Below, in pieces: positions 51,505 to 60,331 of a stretch of 64,000 nucleotides of DNA (position 1 is its first letter; each line of letters opens with the position of its first letter). Source of the DNA: Pollutimonas bauzanensis_A (GTDB taxonomy: Bacteria; Pseudomonadota; Gammaproteobacteria; Burkholderiales; Burkholderiaceae_B). A program made the translations under genes and the position numbers. The notes beneath the pieces are model-generated. The model saw only the letters and a list, made by a program, of their open reading frames with translations, had not been told where the DNA came from and made no database searches. The DNA lies in contig NZ_JBEBUX010000004.1 in the NCBI RefSeq assembly GCF_040393045.1, forward strand, positions 6,017-70,016, in the 5' to 3' direction.

Positions 51505-52449
51505 ATGGTTATAGTGAATCTCCGACTTCTAGAGATATTCAGGGCAGTCATGCATGCTCATACGACGGTGGGAGCGGCTCGGGCACTGCAAATCTCCCAG
51601 CCAGGCGTGAGTAGTGCAATACGACAGTTGGAGTCCCAGCTTGGTTTTTCATTGTTTGATCGAGTTGGAAACCGCCTCATCGCAAGTGAAGAGGCCAAGA
51701 TCCTCTTTCGTGAGTCAGAGTCTATATTTCTGTTGTCTAAAGCGCTAAATCAGACCGCTGAAGACTTGAAGGAAGAGCGGCTTGGCAGTCTGCGAATTGT
51801 GGCAACGCCACAGCTTGGGCACACGGTATTGCCACACGCGATTAGCGCGTTGCTTGAAAACCGACCCAAGGTGAAAGTTTCCTTTGATGTACGGCGATCT
51901 TTTAACGTCGTTGAAATTATAGAATCTGGTGCCGCCGACGTGGGATTTGCCATTGCGCTGGAGGAAGAGCTTAGCCAAAGCCTCAGTATGGTTCCCGTTG
52001 CCACGGTTCAAATGGTATGTCTCGTTCAAAAAGACCATCCGCTTGCAGCGCGTCGCTCGATCACACCTCTCGACATTGCTCCGCATCCTTTGATCGGCCT
52101 TGAAATGGGCTCGCGCTTGAGTCCGCTTATTCTTAACGCCTTCAAGGCATCGGGCGTACCATACCGCACTACGGTTGAAGTGCGGTATTCCGAGACGGCT
52201 TGCCTGCTGGTACAGGCAGCTGTGGGCATTACTATCGTTGACTGCTTTTCTGCTACGGCACAGACCCGTCAGTGCAGCGATCTCGTTGCCATTCCGTTCA
52301 ACCCGACGATCAGCGTAGAAGCGTATGCAGTGTTCTCAAGAAGCCGGACCATATCCCGGCTGTCGCTGTCGTTGGTGGCGTTGACGAAGGCATCGATCCG
52401 GCACTTTCAGGCCTTGTCGGGACAAGCCGATTCGGGCCATGGGTCTTAA
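51505..52449 (+). CDS. LysR-family transcriptional regulator
   Basis: 314 residues. The HTH is at 5-60 (LLEIFRAVMHAHTTVGAARA and QPGVSSAIRQLESQLGFSLF), followed by the effector domain (GSLRIVATPQLGHTVLP). It is divergent from the TRAP binding protein across 133 bases, the classical layout for control of the neighbouring operon in response to its substrate. A GTG start at 51514 is a possible alternative. Confidence 0.93.
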   Translation: MVIVNLRLLEIFRAVMHAHTTVGAARALQISQPGVSSAIRQLESQLGFSLFDRVGNRLIASEEAKILFRESESIFLLSKALNQTAEDLKEERLGSLRIVATPQLGHTVLPHAISALLENRPKVKVSFDVRRSFNVVEIIESGAADVGFAIALEEELSQSLSMVPVATVQMVCLVQKDHPLAARRSITPLDIAPHPLIGLEMGSRLSPLILNAFKASGVPYRTTVEVRYSETACLLVQAAVGITIVDCFSATAQTRQCSDLVAIPFNPTISVEAYAVFSRSRTISRLSLSLVALTKASIRHFQALSGQADSGHGS

Positions 52450-52716
52450 TTGTCCATTCGGCTGTAGGTAAACTCAGCCGGCCCGGTTGAGCTTCGTTTC
52501 ACCAATACTGTTGGTAGCATTTGGGGGGGGGCGGCATCGGTCCTTGTGAGTCTATCGCGGTCAATAAAGTTTTAGCTGCAATTATCCCGATCTCAACTGA
52601 CGGAAAACGAATTGTAGTCACTGGCGGATCCACAAAAGCTGAAAATGAGGGCTTGCCGCGCCGCGCTGTTACTGAGGCAGCGTAAGTGTGGCTACGGTCA
52701 AACCGATACCGGCGTG
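52446..52716 (-). pseudogene. 3' fragment of a LacI-family regulator with a frameshift in a nine-base homopolymer
   Basis: From about 52716 the minus strand reads SVTARRGKPSFSAFVDPPVT and on through TTIRFPSVEIGIIAAKTLL, the C-terminal core of LacI/GalR proteins. At a run of nine C (52523-52531) the frame breaks, and the tail MLPTVLVKRSSTG resumes in another frame up to TAA at 52446-52448. The DNA-binding half is absent, and the upstream end runs into the thiol dioxygenase gene. It is therefore a decayed remnant between two modules. Confidence 0.85.
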
Positions 52717-53291
52717 CACCACAGATTCGGTGTCGTTATGTTCGAGTAACCCGAAATGAACTGCTTACGCTCTCCGGTGGTTGGGTCATAAACGCTGCGC
52801 TGGATGCGGCCGATATTCCCGCCATACAGATGAATGCTAATAGATACTTGGTCGTCGTATAGGTTGCTGACGCGGTGGATATCACCGAGGGTAGGTGATA
52901 CACAGGCGACTTCGCCGGGGCGCAACGTTTTTTCGGGGCCGGCTGCTTCCACGCCGTGTTCCGAGATGCGGAAGGGCTGGTCGACCTCTGCGCCTCGGAG
53001 CATGCCAATAACGCCCCAGACGGTATGGTCATGTATTGGTGTTTTCTGTCCTGGTCCCCATACAAAACTGACCAGAGAAAACCTGTCTAGCGGGTCGCCG
53101 TACAAAAGGTATTGGCGATAATACTGGGGGTCGGGCCGGGCCATGTCCTCTGGCAGCCAGTCGTCCTTGGCGACCAAGCTGGCGATGAGCTCCTTGGCTT
53201 GCTCCAATACTTGCGGCTCGTGAAGGTCTTGTCGCTCTACCAATCGACTCAGGCTGGCAACAGTCATTAGCAGTTTTTCGTTGGGCATCAT
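52698..53291 (-). CDS. Thiol dioxygenase, Gln-type (3-mercaptopropionate dioxygenase-like)
   Basis: 197 residues of the cysteine dioxygenase cupin family. Iron ligands are His87 and His89 (TPIHDHTVWG) and His139 (GDIHRVSN), the Ser152-x-His154-x-Tyr156 outer triad lies in SISIHLYGG, and Gln60 (YRQYLLYGD) stands where cysteine dioxygenases have Arg. That Gln marks the 3-mercaptopropionate branch. The reaction is thiol + O2 to sulfinic acid, here probably 3-mercaptopropionate to 3-sulfinopropionate. Starts at 53291 or the next ATG. Last gene of the IclR-led operon; its end overlaps the LacI remnant. Confidence 0.9.
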   Translation of the reverse strand: MMPNEKLLMTVASLSRLVERQDLHEPQVLEQAKELIASLVAKDDWLPEDMARPDPQYYRQYLLYGDPLDRFSLVSFVWGPGQKTPIHDHTVWGVIGMLRGAEVDQPFRISEHGVEAAGPEKTLRPGEVACVSPTLGDIHRVSNLYDDQVSISIHLYGGNIGRIQRSVYDPTTGERKQFISGYSNITTPNLWCTPVSV

Positions 53292-53335
53292 CGTTTCCTT
53301 TGGTCTGTACTGGACGCTCTGCTATTGAAGGGGCT

Positions 53336-54817
53336 TCACGCGACCTGCGCAAACATCTCTCGCAACTTCTTCTTGTCCACCTTACCCACAGAATTTTCTG
53401 GCAAGGCATCCACGACATAGACTTCATCCAACCAGTAGGTACGCGAGAGCATTTGCGAAACGCGCTGCTGGATTGTTTGTGGGTCCAATTGGGCGCCCGA
53501 CGTTGGAACTACGAAGCCCACGGGCACCTCTCCCAGGTCATGGTGTGGTTTGCCTAATACGCAGCTTGCCTTGACCGCAGGGTCCTGGTTGATGACGTTC
53601 TCGATAATGCCCGGCGAGATGTTTTCTCCCCCTCGAATAATCACGTCTTTCAAGCGGCCGGTAATGAAGAAGTAGCCTTCCTCGTCGAAATAGGCCACAT
53701 CGCCAGTCGGCAATACCGGTCCTTGAGGTGACAGTTGCCCGTCTTTCTCGACTCCGACATAGCCGAGCATCAGGCTGTCCCCTTCAATGCAGATCTCGCC
53801 ATTTTTATTGGGGTCTGTGATCACATGCCCGTCTGCATCGCGCAAATATACCTTCTGATAAGGTAATGCTTTTCCGATCGCCCCGATTTTTCTGGCTTCG
53901 GGCGGATTGATCGTAGAGGTGCAGGTAGCCTCGGACAATCCATAGGAAACAACCAGCGGGCAACCAAGATGTTGTTCGATCCGTTTGTGCAGTTCAGGCG
54001 TGATCGGCGCCGAACCGCAGCGGGCAAAGCGCAGTTTCTGCAGGGTTTCCTGCGTAAATGCATGGTCCAACATGCGGGAATACATGGTTGGAACGCCGGT
54101 AATAATGGTTGGCTCAAATTTCTGCATCAGCGCCGGCACTTGGTCGGCCTTAAAGCGACCTGCTAGTGCTACCTGTGCGCCCGCCAGAAGCGGAGTGAAG
54201 AGTTGATTGTTTAAACCGTTAGTGTGATACAGCGGCATTAGATGCAGCAGCCGGTCATCGCGTGTGAGTTGGGTGACATGCTGCACACCAAGCGCGTTAT
54301 TAAGCAATCCGCCATGGCTGATTTTTACGCCCTTAGGGCGTCCGGTGCTTCCTGACGTAAACAACAATAAACCCGGGTCTTGCAGCCGCAAGTCGTCGGA
54401 CCAGAATGGTTCAGCAGCGGGGATCTGCGCCATATTCAGAACACGAATGTTCTTCAGTCCGGCCATTGCGGTCAAGTTGATGGTGTCGACGAGCACTAAG
54501 TTGATTCCCACGGTGTCCCGACGGGCCTCAATCTCGGCGGCTGTCAGTCTAGGTTCCAACGGGCAGGGGCAGGCTCCGGCCGCCATTAAACCAAGAATCG
54601 TCAGTACACTGTCGAGGGAGCGCTCCATGGCTACCGCGACGAGTTGTTCGCGTTGAACGCCAGCCTCCCGAAGCTGCCCGGCCTTACGAGACACCTGTTC
54701 GTATAGTTCCCGGTAATTCAGAACCTGCTCATGATCCATGATGGCGGGAAAGTCGGCAAAATCAACCGATGTCCAACGTTCGCGGTAGGCATGCATCAGT
54801 GTTGCGGTGGTGTTCAT
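53336..54817 (-). CDS. AMP-forming acyl-CoA synthetase
   Basis: 493 residues of the adenylate-forming (ANL) family. Motifs: LLFTSGSTGRPKGVKISHGG (A3/P-loop) at about 165, YGLSEATC (A5), GEICIEGDSLMLGY, TGDVAYFDEEGYFFITGRLKDVIIRGGENI (A7-A8 region) near 400, and the catalytic Lys in PENSVGKVDKKKL (A10). It activates a carboxylic acid as its CoA thioester. In context that could be a sulfinopropionate-like or unsaturated acid. It lies between the thiol dioxygenase and the GctB-like gene, with 10 bases to the latter. Confidence 0.94.
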   Translation of the reverse strand: MNTTATLMHAYRERWTSVDFADFPAIMDHEQVLNYRELYEQVSRKAGQLREAGVQREQLVAVAMERSLDSVLTILGLMAAGACPCPLEPRLTAAEIEARRDTVGINLVLVDTINLTAMAGLKNIRVLNMAQIPAAEPFWSDDLRLQDPGLLLFTSGSTGRPKGVKISHGGLLNNALGVQHVTQLTRDDRLLHLMPLYHTNGLNNQLFTPLLAGAQVALAGRFKADQVPALMQKFEPTIITGVPTMYSRMLDHAFTQETLQKLRFARCGSAPITPELHKRIEQHLGCPLVVSYGLSEATCTSTINPPEARKIGAIGKALPYQKVYLRDADGHVITDPNKNGEICIEGDSLMLGYVGVEKDGQLSPQGPVLPTGDVAYFDEEGYFFITGRLKDVIIRGGENISPGIIENVINQDPAVKASCVLGKPHHDLGEVPVGFVVPTSGAQLDPQTIQQRVSQMLSRTYWLDEVYVVDALPENSVGKVDKKKLREMFAQVA

Positions 54818-54827
54818 AAGTATTCCT

Positions 54828-55562
54828 TTAACGCAGGCTCACGTTGGCATCACGCTCGAAGCTGCGGTCTGGATCAAGCTCGGCCAGGGCTCGCTGCTCT
54901 GCTGCGGTTGGTGGCTCAGTTGGGCGGGCGTCCGATGCGTCAAAGGTAAAACCCGTGCGCTCGACAATCTCTTCTACGCTGGATTCCGGATGCCAGCTGT
55001 GTAGCGCCAAGCGATCGTTCTTTTTGACGAAGACGGCTATGGGTGTCACGACGCCATGGAACCCTCCCGCCGAAGTGCGGAAGTGCAGCTTGTCTACGAA
55101 AGTCCGCGTCGAATGCTCTGTGCGCCATGTACATGCACGTCGCGCTGTCGGTAACATAACCGCTCCGCCGCCCCCGCCTGGAAGGCGGACTTTAGGGTGA
55201 TGCCAGTCCCCGATGACAGAATTATTTGCATTGCCGTCGCCGTCTATCTGCGCGGCACCGAGAAAGGTCAGATCCATTCTGCCGCGTGTACACAGGTCAT
55301 AGAAGTCTTCATTGGAAAAGATAGACGATGTGTGTTCCGCTAATACGGGATCGGAGCTTGATAATGGTATCTTGGAAGGCGTCGGGTCGACTCCGCCCGC
55401 TACGTTGATATAGACGAAGTCCCAGTCGTATGCTTTCTTCGCCATTAAGCATGCGAGCATCGGCATGGTTGAATTGACGCCGCTAAACGTGATCTCGTCG
55501 GGGCGAATGAACCTTGCCAGGTTCGTGACAATGAAAGAAAAAGGTGACCATTGCGTGTTCAT
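54828..55562 (-). CDS. GctB/IpdB-like CoA-transferase family beta subunit, catalytic Glu absent
   Basis: 244 residues. It tracks the beta chain of class I CoA transferases such as glutaconate CoA-transferase: AQIDGDGNANNSVIGDWHHPKVRLPGGGGGA and the C-terminal SSVEEIVERTGF are diagnostic. The strand that bears the catalytic glutamate (IIVESG in GctB) reads YINVAGG here, with Val54 in place of Glu. That is as expected for IpdB-type subunits, whose complexes hydrolyse ring-derived CoA esters rather than transfer CoA. It starts right after the alpha gene (no gap). Confidence 0.87.
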   Translation of the reverse strand: MNTQWSPFSFIVTNLARFIRPDEITFSGVNSTMPMLACLMAKKAYDWDFVYINVAGGVDPTPSKIPLSSSDPVLAEHTSSIFSNEDFYDLCTRGRMDLTFLGAAQIDGDGNANNSVIGDWHHPKVRLPGGGGGAVMLPTARRACTWRTEHSTRTFVDKLHFRTSAGGFHGVVTPIAVFVKKNDRLALHSWHPESSVEEIVERTGFTFDASDARPTEPPTAAEQRALAELDPDRSFERDANVSLR

Positions 55563-56399
55563 TCAGATCAATTCCTTAATTATGGCTTCGGGTGCGGCAT
55601 CGAGGTGGGCCTGGAGCGCATCGTTACCGTCGATCAGATAGCTTTCCACCGCTGGGTAGTCGATTTCGTAGTGAGGCCAGCATGATCCCGGCCAGGCGCC
55701 CTGTGGCACGACCGCATACGCCTGCACCATGAAATAGGGGATCAGGGTGACCTCTGGTTGTTCGGTGAACACTTCGTTTTCAGCCACGCGTTCGGCGACA
55801 ACAAGCACGCGTTTCGCTGCACGGCTCATGATGCGATCCCAGTGCGATGTACCCAGCACGCGCACGTTGCCGCGTGAATCAACTTCGTTAGCGTGGATGA
55901 CCGCAATGTCGGGCTCGATGGCGGGGATCACATACACTGATTCGCCGGTGCCGTATGGGTCATCTATTTTCTTCCAGCCATTCAGCCCGGCAAGGTCGCT
56001 GCCATGTATGCCTCCGCAGGGTTGGAAGGGGATGCCGAATGCTGCAGCCCTGAGCCCTGCCGTAAGCGTCGCACAAGCGTGCTCTTCAAGAGCAAGAGCA
56101 CCGCTCTGAACAGCCTTGCGGTAGAACGGTGCAAGGCCAAAGTTACCCTCCATTGCGACGATCCCGGCTCGTGCACGGGAAGCGACCCCGGAACGGCATA
56201 GCAAATCGATGTCGTATCCTGGCGACTGCTTGATAATTTCAAGGTTTTTACGCTTTTGCCGCACCAGTTCGCGTACTAGCGCAAAGGGGCCGCGGTGAAG
56301 AAAGCTGCCCCCAAGCGCAACAGATGCCCCATCGGGAACGAGCGCGGCGAGCTCCTTGATGGAGACTTCCTTTTGTTTTTGATTGAATCCGGATGACAT
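55563..56399 (-). CDS. GctA/IpdA-like CoA-transferase family alpha subunit
   Basis: 278 residues. Family alpha-chain features are LVPDGASVALGGSFLHRGPFALVRELVR near 20-47 (CoA-binding loop), LEEHACATLTAGLRAAAFGIPFQP at 104-126, and VIPAIEPDIAVIHANEVDSRGNVRV. Glu105/Glu106 align roughly with the catalytic glutamate of IpdA. With the beta subunit encoded next (one base away) it makes an alpha2beta2 enzyme. It may act as a CoA-ester hydrolase or C-C lyase rather than as a CoA transferase. Confidence 0.87.
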   Translation of the reverse strand: MSSGFNQKQKEVSIKELAALVPDGASVALGGSFLHRGPFALVRELVRQKRKNLEIIKQSPGYDIDLLCRSGVASRARAGIVAMEGNFGLAPFYRKAVQSGALALEEHACATLTAGLRAAAFGIPFQPCGGIHGSDLAGLNGWKKIDDPYGTGESVYVIPAIEPDIAVIHANEVDSRGNVRVLGTSHWDRIMSRAAKRVLVVAERVAENEVFTEQPEVTLIPYFMVQAYAVVPQGAWPGSCWPHYEIDYPAVESYLIDGNDALQAHLDAAPEAIIKELI

Positions 56400-56430
56400 G
56401 TTCGCGTTCTCCTTGGTATTGGTTAGAAAA

Positions 56431-57207
56431 CTACTTTTTAAGGTAGTTGCGTATCCTGTTTTTCAATCCTGGAGTGGTGGCAGATCGCACAAGTTCAGCC
56501 ATGTCCGTTGCGTGGTCGGCAACGTCCATGACCCGATAAAAGGTCGACCTGGTCGCTCGATCCAGTGCTATTGAGACCGAGTGGGCGTCATCGATACATG
56601 CCTCCCACTGCTCATTGGTTGCAACAGAATGGACAAAGCGCATCGACACAGCCTCTTGTGCAGTAAAAGTCTTGGTGGTGCCCAGGACCTGAAGGGCAGT
56701 ATCGTTACCCACTATGGTTGCGAACCGGCGTGAGCCCAGCACCAAGCCAAATTTCAGGCCGGGCATGCGAAAGGTGCTGTCTTCGGTGCATACCCGTTGT
56801 TTGCATACAGCGAAAAGATCGACTCCGGCCCCGAAGTTGCGCCCGTGCGCTAATGCAAGCGTATGGCAAGGCATGCTTGCCAATGACTGCAACAGCGTTT
56901 CCAACCGAATGAATCTAAGGGCGAGATCACCTTCAGACTGGTCTTCAAAGCCGGTGAAATCGAAGCCTGCGCTGAAGTTGCGGCCTGTCCCGCGAAAGAC
57001 AAGTAGGTCGACCTGTTGCTGACGTGCTTGACTCAGCCCTTCTATAAGGGATTCAACTAGCTCGGCTGACAGCGCATTCATTTTTTCTGGCCGGTTCAGC
57101 TCAAATACCCAGCAGCCTTCCGATTGATGAATAAGCAGACCTGGGGCTTCCTGTGTTTGTGCGTGGTTGTCCATGGAGGGGGCATCGTTAAGTGGTATTG
57201 CAGACAT
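56431..57207 (-). CDS. Enoyl-CoA hydratase/isomerase family protein
   Basis: 258 residues with the crotonase oxyanion-hole loops: FRGTGRNFSAGFDFTGFE and HGRNFGAGVDLFAVCKQRV. The usual catalytic glutamates in the GxxxE region are not clear: TEDSTFRMPGLKFGLVLGSRR has none at the standard spots, so hydratase activity is uncertain and another crotonase reaction is possible. Its N-terminal 25 residues are disordered-looking. It is placed 1 base after CaiB and 31 bases before the GctA-like gene. Confidence 0.88.
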   Translation of the reverse strand: MSAIPLNDAPSMDNHAQTQEAPGLLIHQSEGCWVFELNRPEKMNALSAELVESLIEGLSQARQQQVDLLVFRGTGRNFSAGFDFTGFEDQSEGDLALRFIRLETLLQSLASMPCHTLALAHGRNFGAGVDLFAVCKQRVCTEDSTFRMPGLKFGLVLGSRRFATIVGNDTALQVLGTTKTFTAQEAVSMRFVHSVATNEQWEACIDDAHSVSIALDRATRSTFYRVMDVADHATDMAELVRSATTPGLKNRIRNYLKK

Positions 57208-57208
57208 A

Positions 57209-58369
57209 TCAAGCCTCCATGGAAGGCATTACCCGACCGAGAATTTCTTCATTATGCTCCCCCAACGCAGGGGGGCGACGAGCGATAGTGCTGGTACGGC
57301 CAGAAAATCGGATAGGGGAGGCGAAGGTTTGTGTTTCAACGCCATTGGGTAGCGTGAGCGGCTGTACCCAGTCCATATGCGCGACTTGCGGGTCTTTCAG
57401 CACGTCCGAATAGGTATTAATAGGTGCGCACGGAACCCCCGCTTTGCGGAAAGCCGCCAACCAGGCGTTGGCGTCTTCATTCGCAAATATCTCTTCAAGA
57501 ATTTCGCGCAGTGTGTCTTGGTTGCCCGCGCGCAAAGTTGGAGACGTGAAGCGCGCATCTTCTGCCATTTCCGGTTTGCCTATAACCTGGCACACCGACT
57601 GCCACAGTGAATTGTTGCCGGCCGCCATGCCGAAGTAGCCGTCCTTGCAACGAAACACCTGATAGGGTGCGTTACGTGGGTGCGCCGACCCTAGTTTTTC
57701 GGGATCGGTTCCGGTGCCGAAGTATTGGGACGTCTGCAGGGCGGCGATGCCAAGGGTCGCCCCTAGCATAGAGATATCAACGTGTGTGCCTTCTCCCTCT
57801 TTTTCGGCAGCGCGTAGGGCCGAGACAATGGCGAACGCGCCATACAGGCCGGCCGTAAAGTCGCAGACGGGTACGCCGCACTTGACTGGGGCGCCGCCCA
57901 CCTCGCCGGTAACGCTCATGAGTCCGCTCATGGCCTGTAAAGTAAGGTCAAAGCCGCCTTCCTGGCTTCGCGGACCCGACTGTCCGTACGCTGAGATCGA
58001 GCAGTAGACCAACTTTGGGTTCAGGGCTTTGATGGCGTCATAGCCCAGGCCTAGGCGATCCATCACGCCGGGGCGGTTGTTCTCGAGGACGATGTGGGCT
58101 TCCGCCATAAGTTGGCGTGCAAGCTGTTTGTCGCTTTCATTTTTCAGGTTTAACGTGACTGACCGCTTATTGCGGTTCAGGGAAGCAAAATTTTCGCTGT
58201 AGCCTTTTGTAATGGGAGCCCAGCTTCGCAAAGTGTCGCCAGTGTCCGGCTGCTCGATTTTGACCACATCGGCCCCCATGTCCGCAAGTAGCAGGCCGCA
58301 GAAAGGACCGGCTGCCACGTTGCAGATCTCAATGACTTTGACGCCGCTAAGTGTGGACTCTTGTTTCAT
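57209..58369 (-). CDS. CaiB/BaiF family (class III) CoA-transferase
   Basis: 386 residues from the ATG at 58369, with AGGAAA upstream; the longer open frame up to 58756 overlaps IclR. Family motifs are VIEICNVAAGPFCGLLLADMGADVVKIEQP near 12-42 and NRNKRSVTLNLK, and the catalytic Asp is in GVPVCDFTAGLYG. It swaps CoA between two acids. In thiodipropionate-type pathways a class III transferase activates 3-sulfinopropionate, which fits the dioxygenase in this operon. It follows IclR by 16 bases. Confidence 0.94.
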   Translation of the reverse strand: MKQESTLSGVKVIEICNVAAGPFCGLLLADMGADVVKIEQPDTGDTLRSWAPITKGYSENFASLNRNKRSVTLNLKNESDKQLARQLMAEAHIVLENNRPGVMDRLGLGYDAIKALNPKLVYCSISAYGQSGPRSQEGGFDLTLQAMSGLMSVTGEVGGAPVKCGVPVCDFTAGLYGAFAIVSALRAAEKEGEGTHVDISMLGATLGIAALQTSQYFGTGTDPEKLGSAHPRNAPYQVFRCKDGYFGMAAGNNSLWQSVCQVIGKPEMAEDARFTSPTLRAGNQDTLREILEEIFANEDANAWLAAFRKAGVPCAPINTYSDVLKDPQVAHMDWVQPLTLPNGVETQTFASPIRFSGRTSTIARRPPALGEHNEEILGRVMPSMEA

Positions 58370-58385
58370 ATTTTTCCTGAAAAAA

Positions 58386-59156
58386 TTATGTAGAAATTTT
58401 GGCGTAAGCGCCCTGGTAGCCCATTTGTCTTGATAGCGCTTGCGCTGCGTCCATGACAAGCTGGGCAGTCTCGTGCATGCGATCCTCTGTGAGGCGATCG
58501 AGTGGTCCCGATATACCAAGCGCCGCGACGGGGCGGTCAAGCCCGCTGAATACTGGCGCAGCCACTCCGCCGACACCGTCCCGCCATTCTCCACGGTTAA
58601 TGGCGTAACCGCTGCGGCTGACTTGATCGAGCTCTTGTCGCAGGAGATCCAGCGTAGTTCGCGTTGCCGAGGTATGTTTTTGCAGCAGGTTCTCGTACTG
58701 CGAAATGTAGTCAACCGGTTGGAATGCAAGCAGTGCTTTGCCAGTGGCGACGGCATAGGCTGGAGCGCGTCCGCCTATAACAGAATAGGCCCTGATCGGT
58801 TGAGGGCTTTCTATCTTATCGACATACACCACATCAAGGCCTTCAAGGACAGACAGGTGTACCGTCTCGCCCGTTTCATGGGCCAGTGACCTTAAGAATG
58901 GGGCGCCAAGCGTGCGTACGTCCATCGAAGCCAGCTGTTGTGCGCCTAACTCGAACATTTTCAGTGTGCATCGGTAGCCGCCGGATTCTGGATCACGAAC
59001 GATGTAGCCGGCGTGTGTCAGCGTTTGCAGCGTGCGATGCGCGTTGCTTCGAGTAAGTCCGACCCGCTCGGCAATGTCTTCCAAGGATCTCGCCCGGCCT
59101 TCCAGCCTGCTGACTGACTCAAGGACCATCAGACCTTTTAATAGGGTTTTGTCCAT
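58386..59156 (-). CDS. IclR-family transcriptional regulator
   Basis: 256 residues. The winged HTH spans about 5-65 (VSRLEGRARSLEDIAERVGL and RSNAHRTLQTL), and the effector domain covers 85-245, including the HLSVLEGLDVVYVDKIES and YAINRGEWRDGVGGVAAPVF stretches. It is the first gene of the seven-gene operon that ends with the thiol dioxygenase. A perfect palindrome lies seven bases before its start, and a similar one lies before the divergent Bug gene; both are probably its operators. Confidence 0.93.
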   Translation of the reverse strand: MDKTLLKGLMVLESVSRLEGRARSLEDIAERVGLTRSNAHRTLQTLTHAGYIVRDPESGGYRCTLKMFELGAQQLASMDVRTLGAPFLRSLAHETGETVHLSVLEGLDVVYVDKIESPQPIRAYSVIGGRAPAYAVATGKALLAFQPVDYISQYENLLQKHTSATRTTLDLLRQELDQVSRSGYAINRGEWRDGVGGVAAPVFSGLDRPVAALGISGPLDRLTEDRMHETAQLVMDAAQALSRQMGYQGAYAKIST

Positions 59157-59162
59157 CAGAGC

Positions 59163-59181
59163 ATTCCTAACATATAGGAAT
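59163..59181. promoter_or_regulatory. IclR-type operator 1
   Basis: ATTCCTA-ACATA-TAGGAAT, a perfect seven-base inverted repeat with a five-base spacer, directly before the IclR start codon. Self-repression or control of the whole CoA/thiol operon is likely. Confidence 0.65.
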
Positions 59182-59289
59182 TAAGTCTTATATAACTTGG
59201 CATAAATAAGGTTTTGAAAGGTAATTCAATGCTATTGACGGGTTTAAGTATATATGCCAAGCTACAAAAAATCAATTTTTTAAAACAGC

Positions 59290-59308
59290 AGTCCTAAATA
59301 TTGGGACT
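59290..59308. promoter_or_regulatory. IclR-type operator 2
   Basis: AGTCCTA-AATAT-TGGGACT: same layout as operator 1 (seven-base arms, five-base spacer) with one mismatched pair, sharing the TCCTA half-site. It ends 17 bases before the Bug start codon, just before the GAGGAG ribosome site, so binding would block this transcript. Confidence 0.6.
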
Positions 59309-59325
59309 AAATAGAGGAGACATAA

Positions 59326-60306
59326 ATGAAGACATCGACGAAAGCTGTCTGCAAGGTACTCGCAGGCGCACTGCTCACTGCAGCCACCACCCTTACCGCC
59401 TTTGCTCAAAGTTGGCCTACTCAGCCTATTCGCATGGTCGTTCCATACCCGCCCGGCGGGGCATCGGATTTCACAGGGCGGCTTTATGCGGATCGGCTGG
59501 GTGCTTTCCTGGGCCAGCCGGTGGTCGTTGAAAACAAAGCAGGGGCTGGCGGCGATATCGGGGCTCAGTATGTCGCCTCGTCCGCGCCCGATGGGTACAC
59601 CTTGTTAATGGGTGCCGTGGGCAGCCATGCCATCAATTCGAAACTGCCGGGACGAGATCCGAAATATAAATTTCCAGGGGATTTTGCAGGAATCTCCATG
59701 GGCACGTCGACACCGCTTGCTGTCGTTGTGCGTTCTTCTTTGCCCGTAAAGAACATTCAGGAACTTATTGCGCTTGCAAAGCAAGGACCGGGCACGCTGA
59801 CCTTTGGTTCGGCGGGAGTAGGGTCGTCGCAGCACATGGTAGGTGAAAAGTTCCAGCTCGAGACGGATACTAAGTTGCTACACGTACCGTACAAGGGTAG
59901 TGGCCCAGCAATGACCGATCTTTTGGGAGGCCAGGTGGACATCGTGTTTGAAACCACGCCTACGCTCTTGCCGCATATAAAAAGTGACAAAGTCCGTTTC
60001 CTTGCCGTCACAACGGCGAGCCGGGTTCCGCAACTGCCGGACGTTCCAACGCTCAAGGAATCCGGTGTGAAGAACTTCGATCTTAGTACCCGCTACGCGC
60101 TTATGGCGCCCAAAGGCACCCCTGCCGACATACTCGCCAAAATCTCGAATGCGATGGGGCAAATCGCGCAGAGCGATCATGTAAAGAACGCACTATTGGT
60201 GCAGGGGGCAGTCGCACAGCCCACATCTCCCGCTGAAACGGACGAGGCGCTTGCTAGTGAGGTCGCGGTCTGGGGAGAGGTGATTGAACGCGCCGGGATC
60301 GACTAA
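59326..60306 (+). CDS. Bug-family tripartite tricarboxylate transporter binding protein
   Basis: 326 residues with a signal peptide ending in TLTAFAQ and the Bug signature WPTQPIRMVVPYPPGGASDF, then VVVENKAGAGGDIGAQYVA, VPYKGSGPAMTDLLGGQVD and LAVTTASRVPQLPDVPTLKESG. It captures carboxylated ligands in the periplasm. No TctA/TctB membrane genes are seen within the window. It leads the divergent transcript with the flavoprotein and TauD-like genes. Confidence 0.95.
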   Translation: MKTSTKAVCKVLAGALLTAATTLTAFAQSWPTQPIRMVVPYPPGGASDFTGRLYADRLGAFLGQPVVVENKAGAGGDIGAQYVASSAPDGYTLLMGAVGSHAINSKLPGRDPKYKFPGDFAGISMGTSTPLAVVVRSSLPVKNIQELIALAKQGPGTLTFGSAGVGSSQHMVGEKFQLETDTKLLHVPYKGSGPAMTDLLGGQVDIVFETTPTLLPHIKSDKVRFLAVTTASRVPQLPDVPTLKESGVKNFDLSTRYALMAPKGTPADILAKISNAMGQIAQSDHVKNALLVQGAVAQPTSPAETDEALASEVAVWGEVIERAGID

Positions 60307-60331
60307 TCACTTGGGTTGGAGAGGTATGGGT

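Noticed and set aside
58370..58756. N-terminal extension of the CaiB frame
   Set aside because: It lies inside the IclR gene, has no family resemblance and no ribosome site; ATG 58369 with AGGAAA matches the family start.
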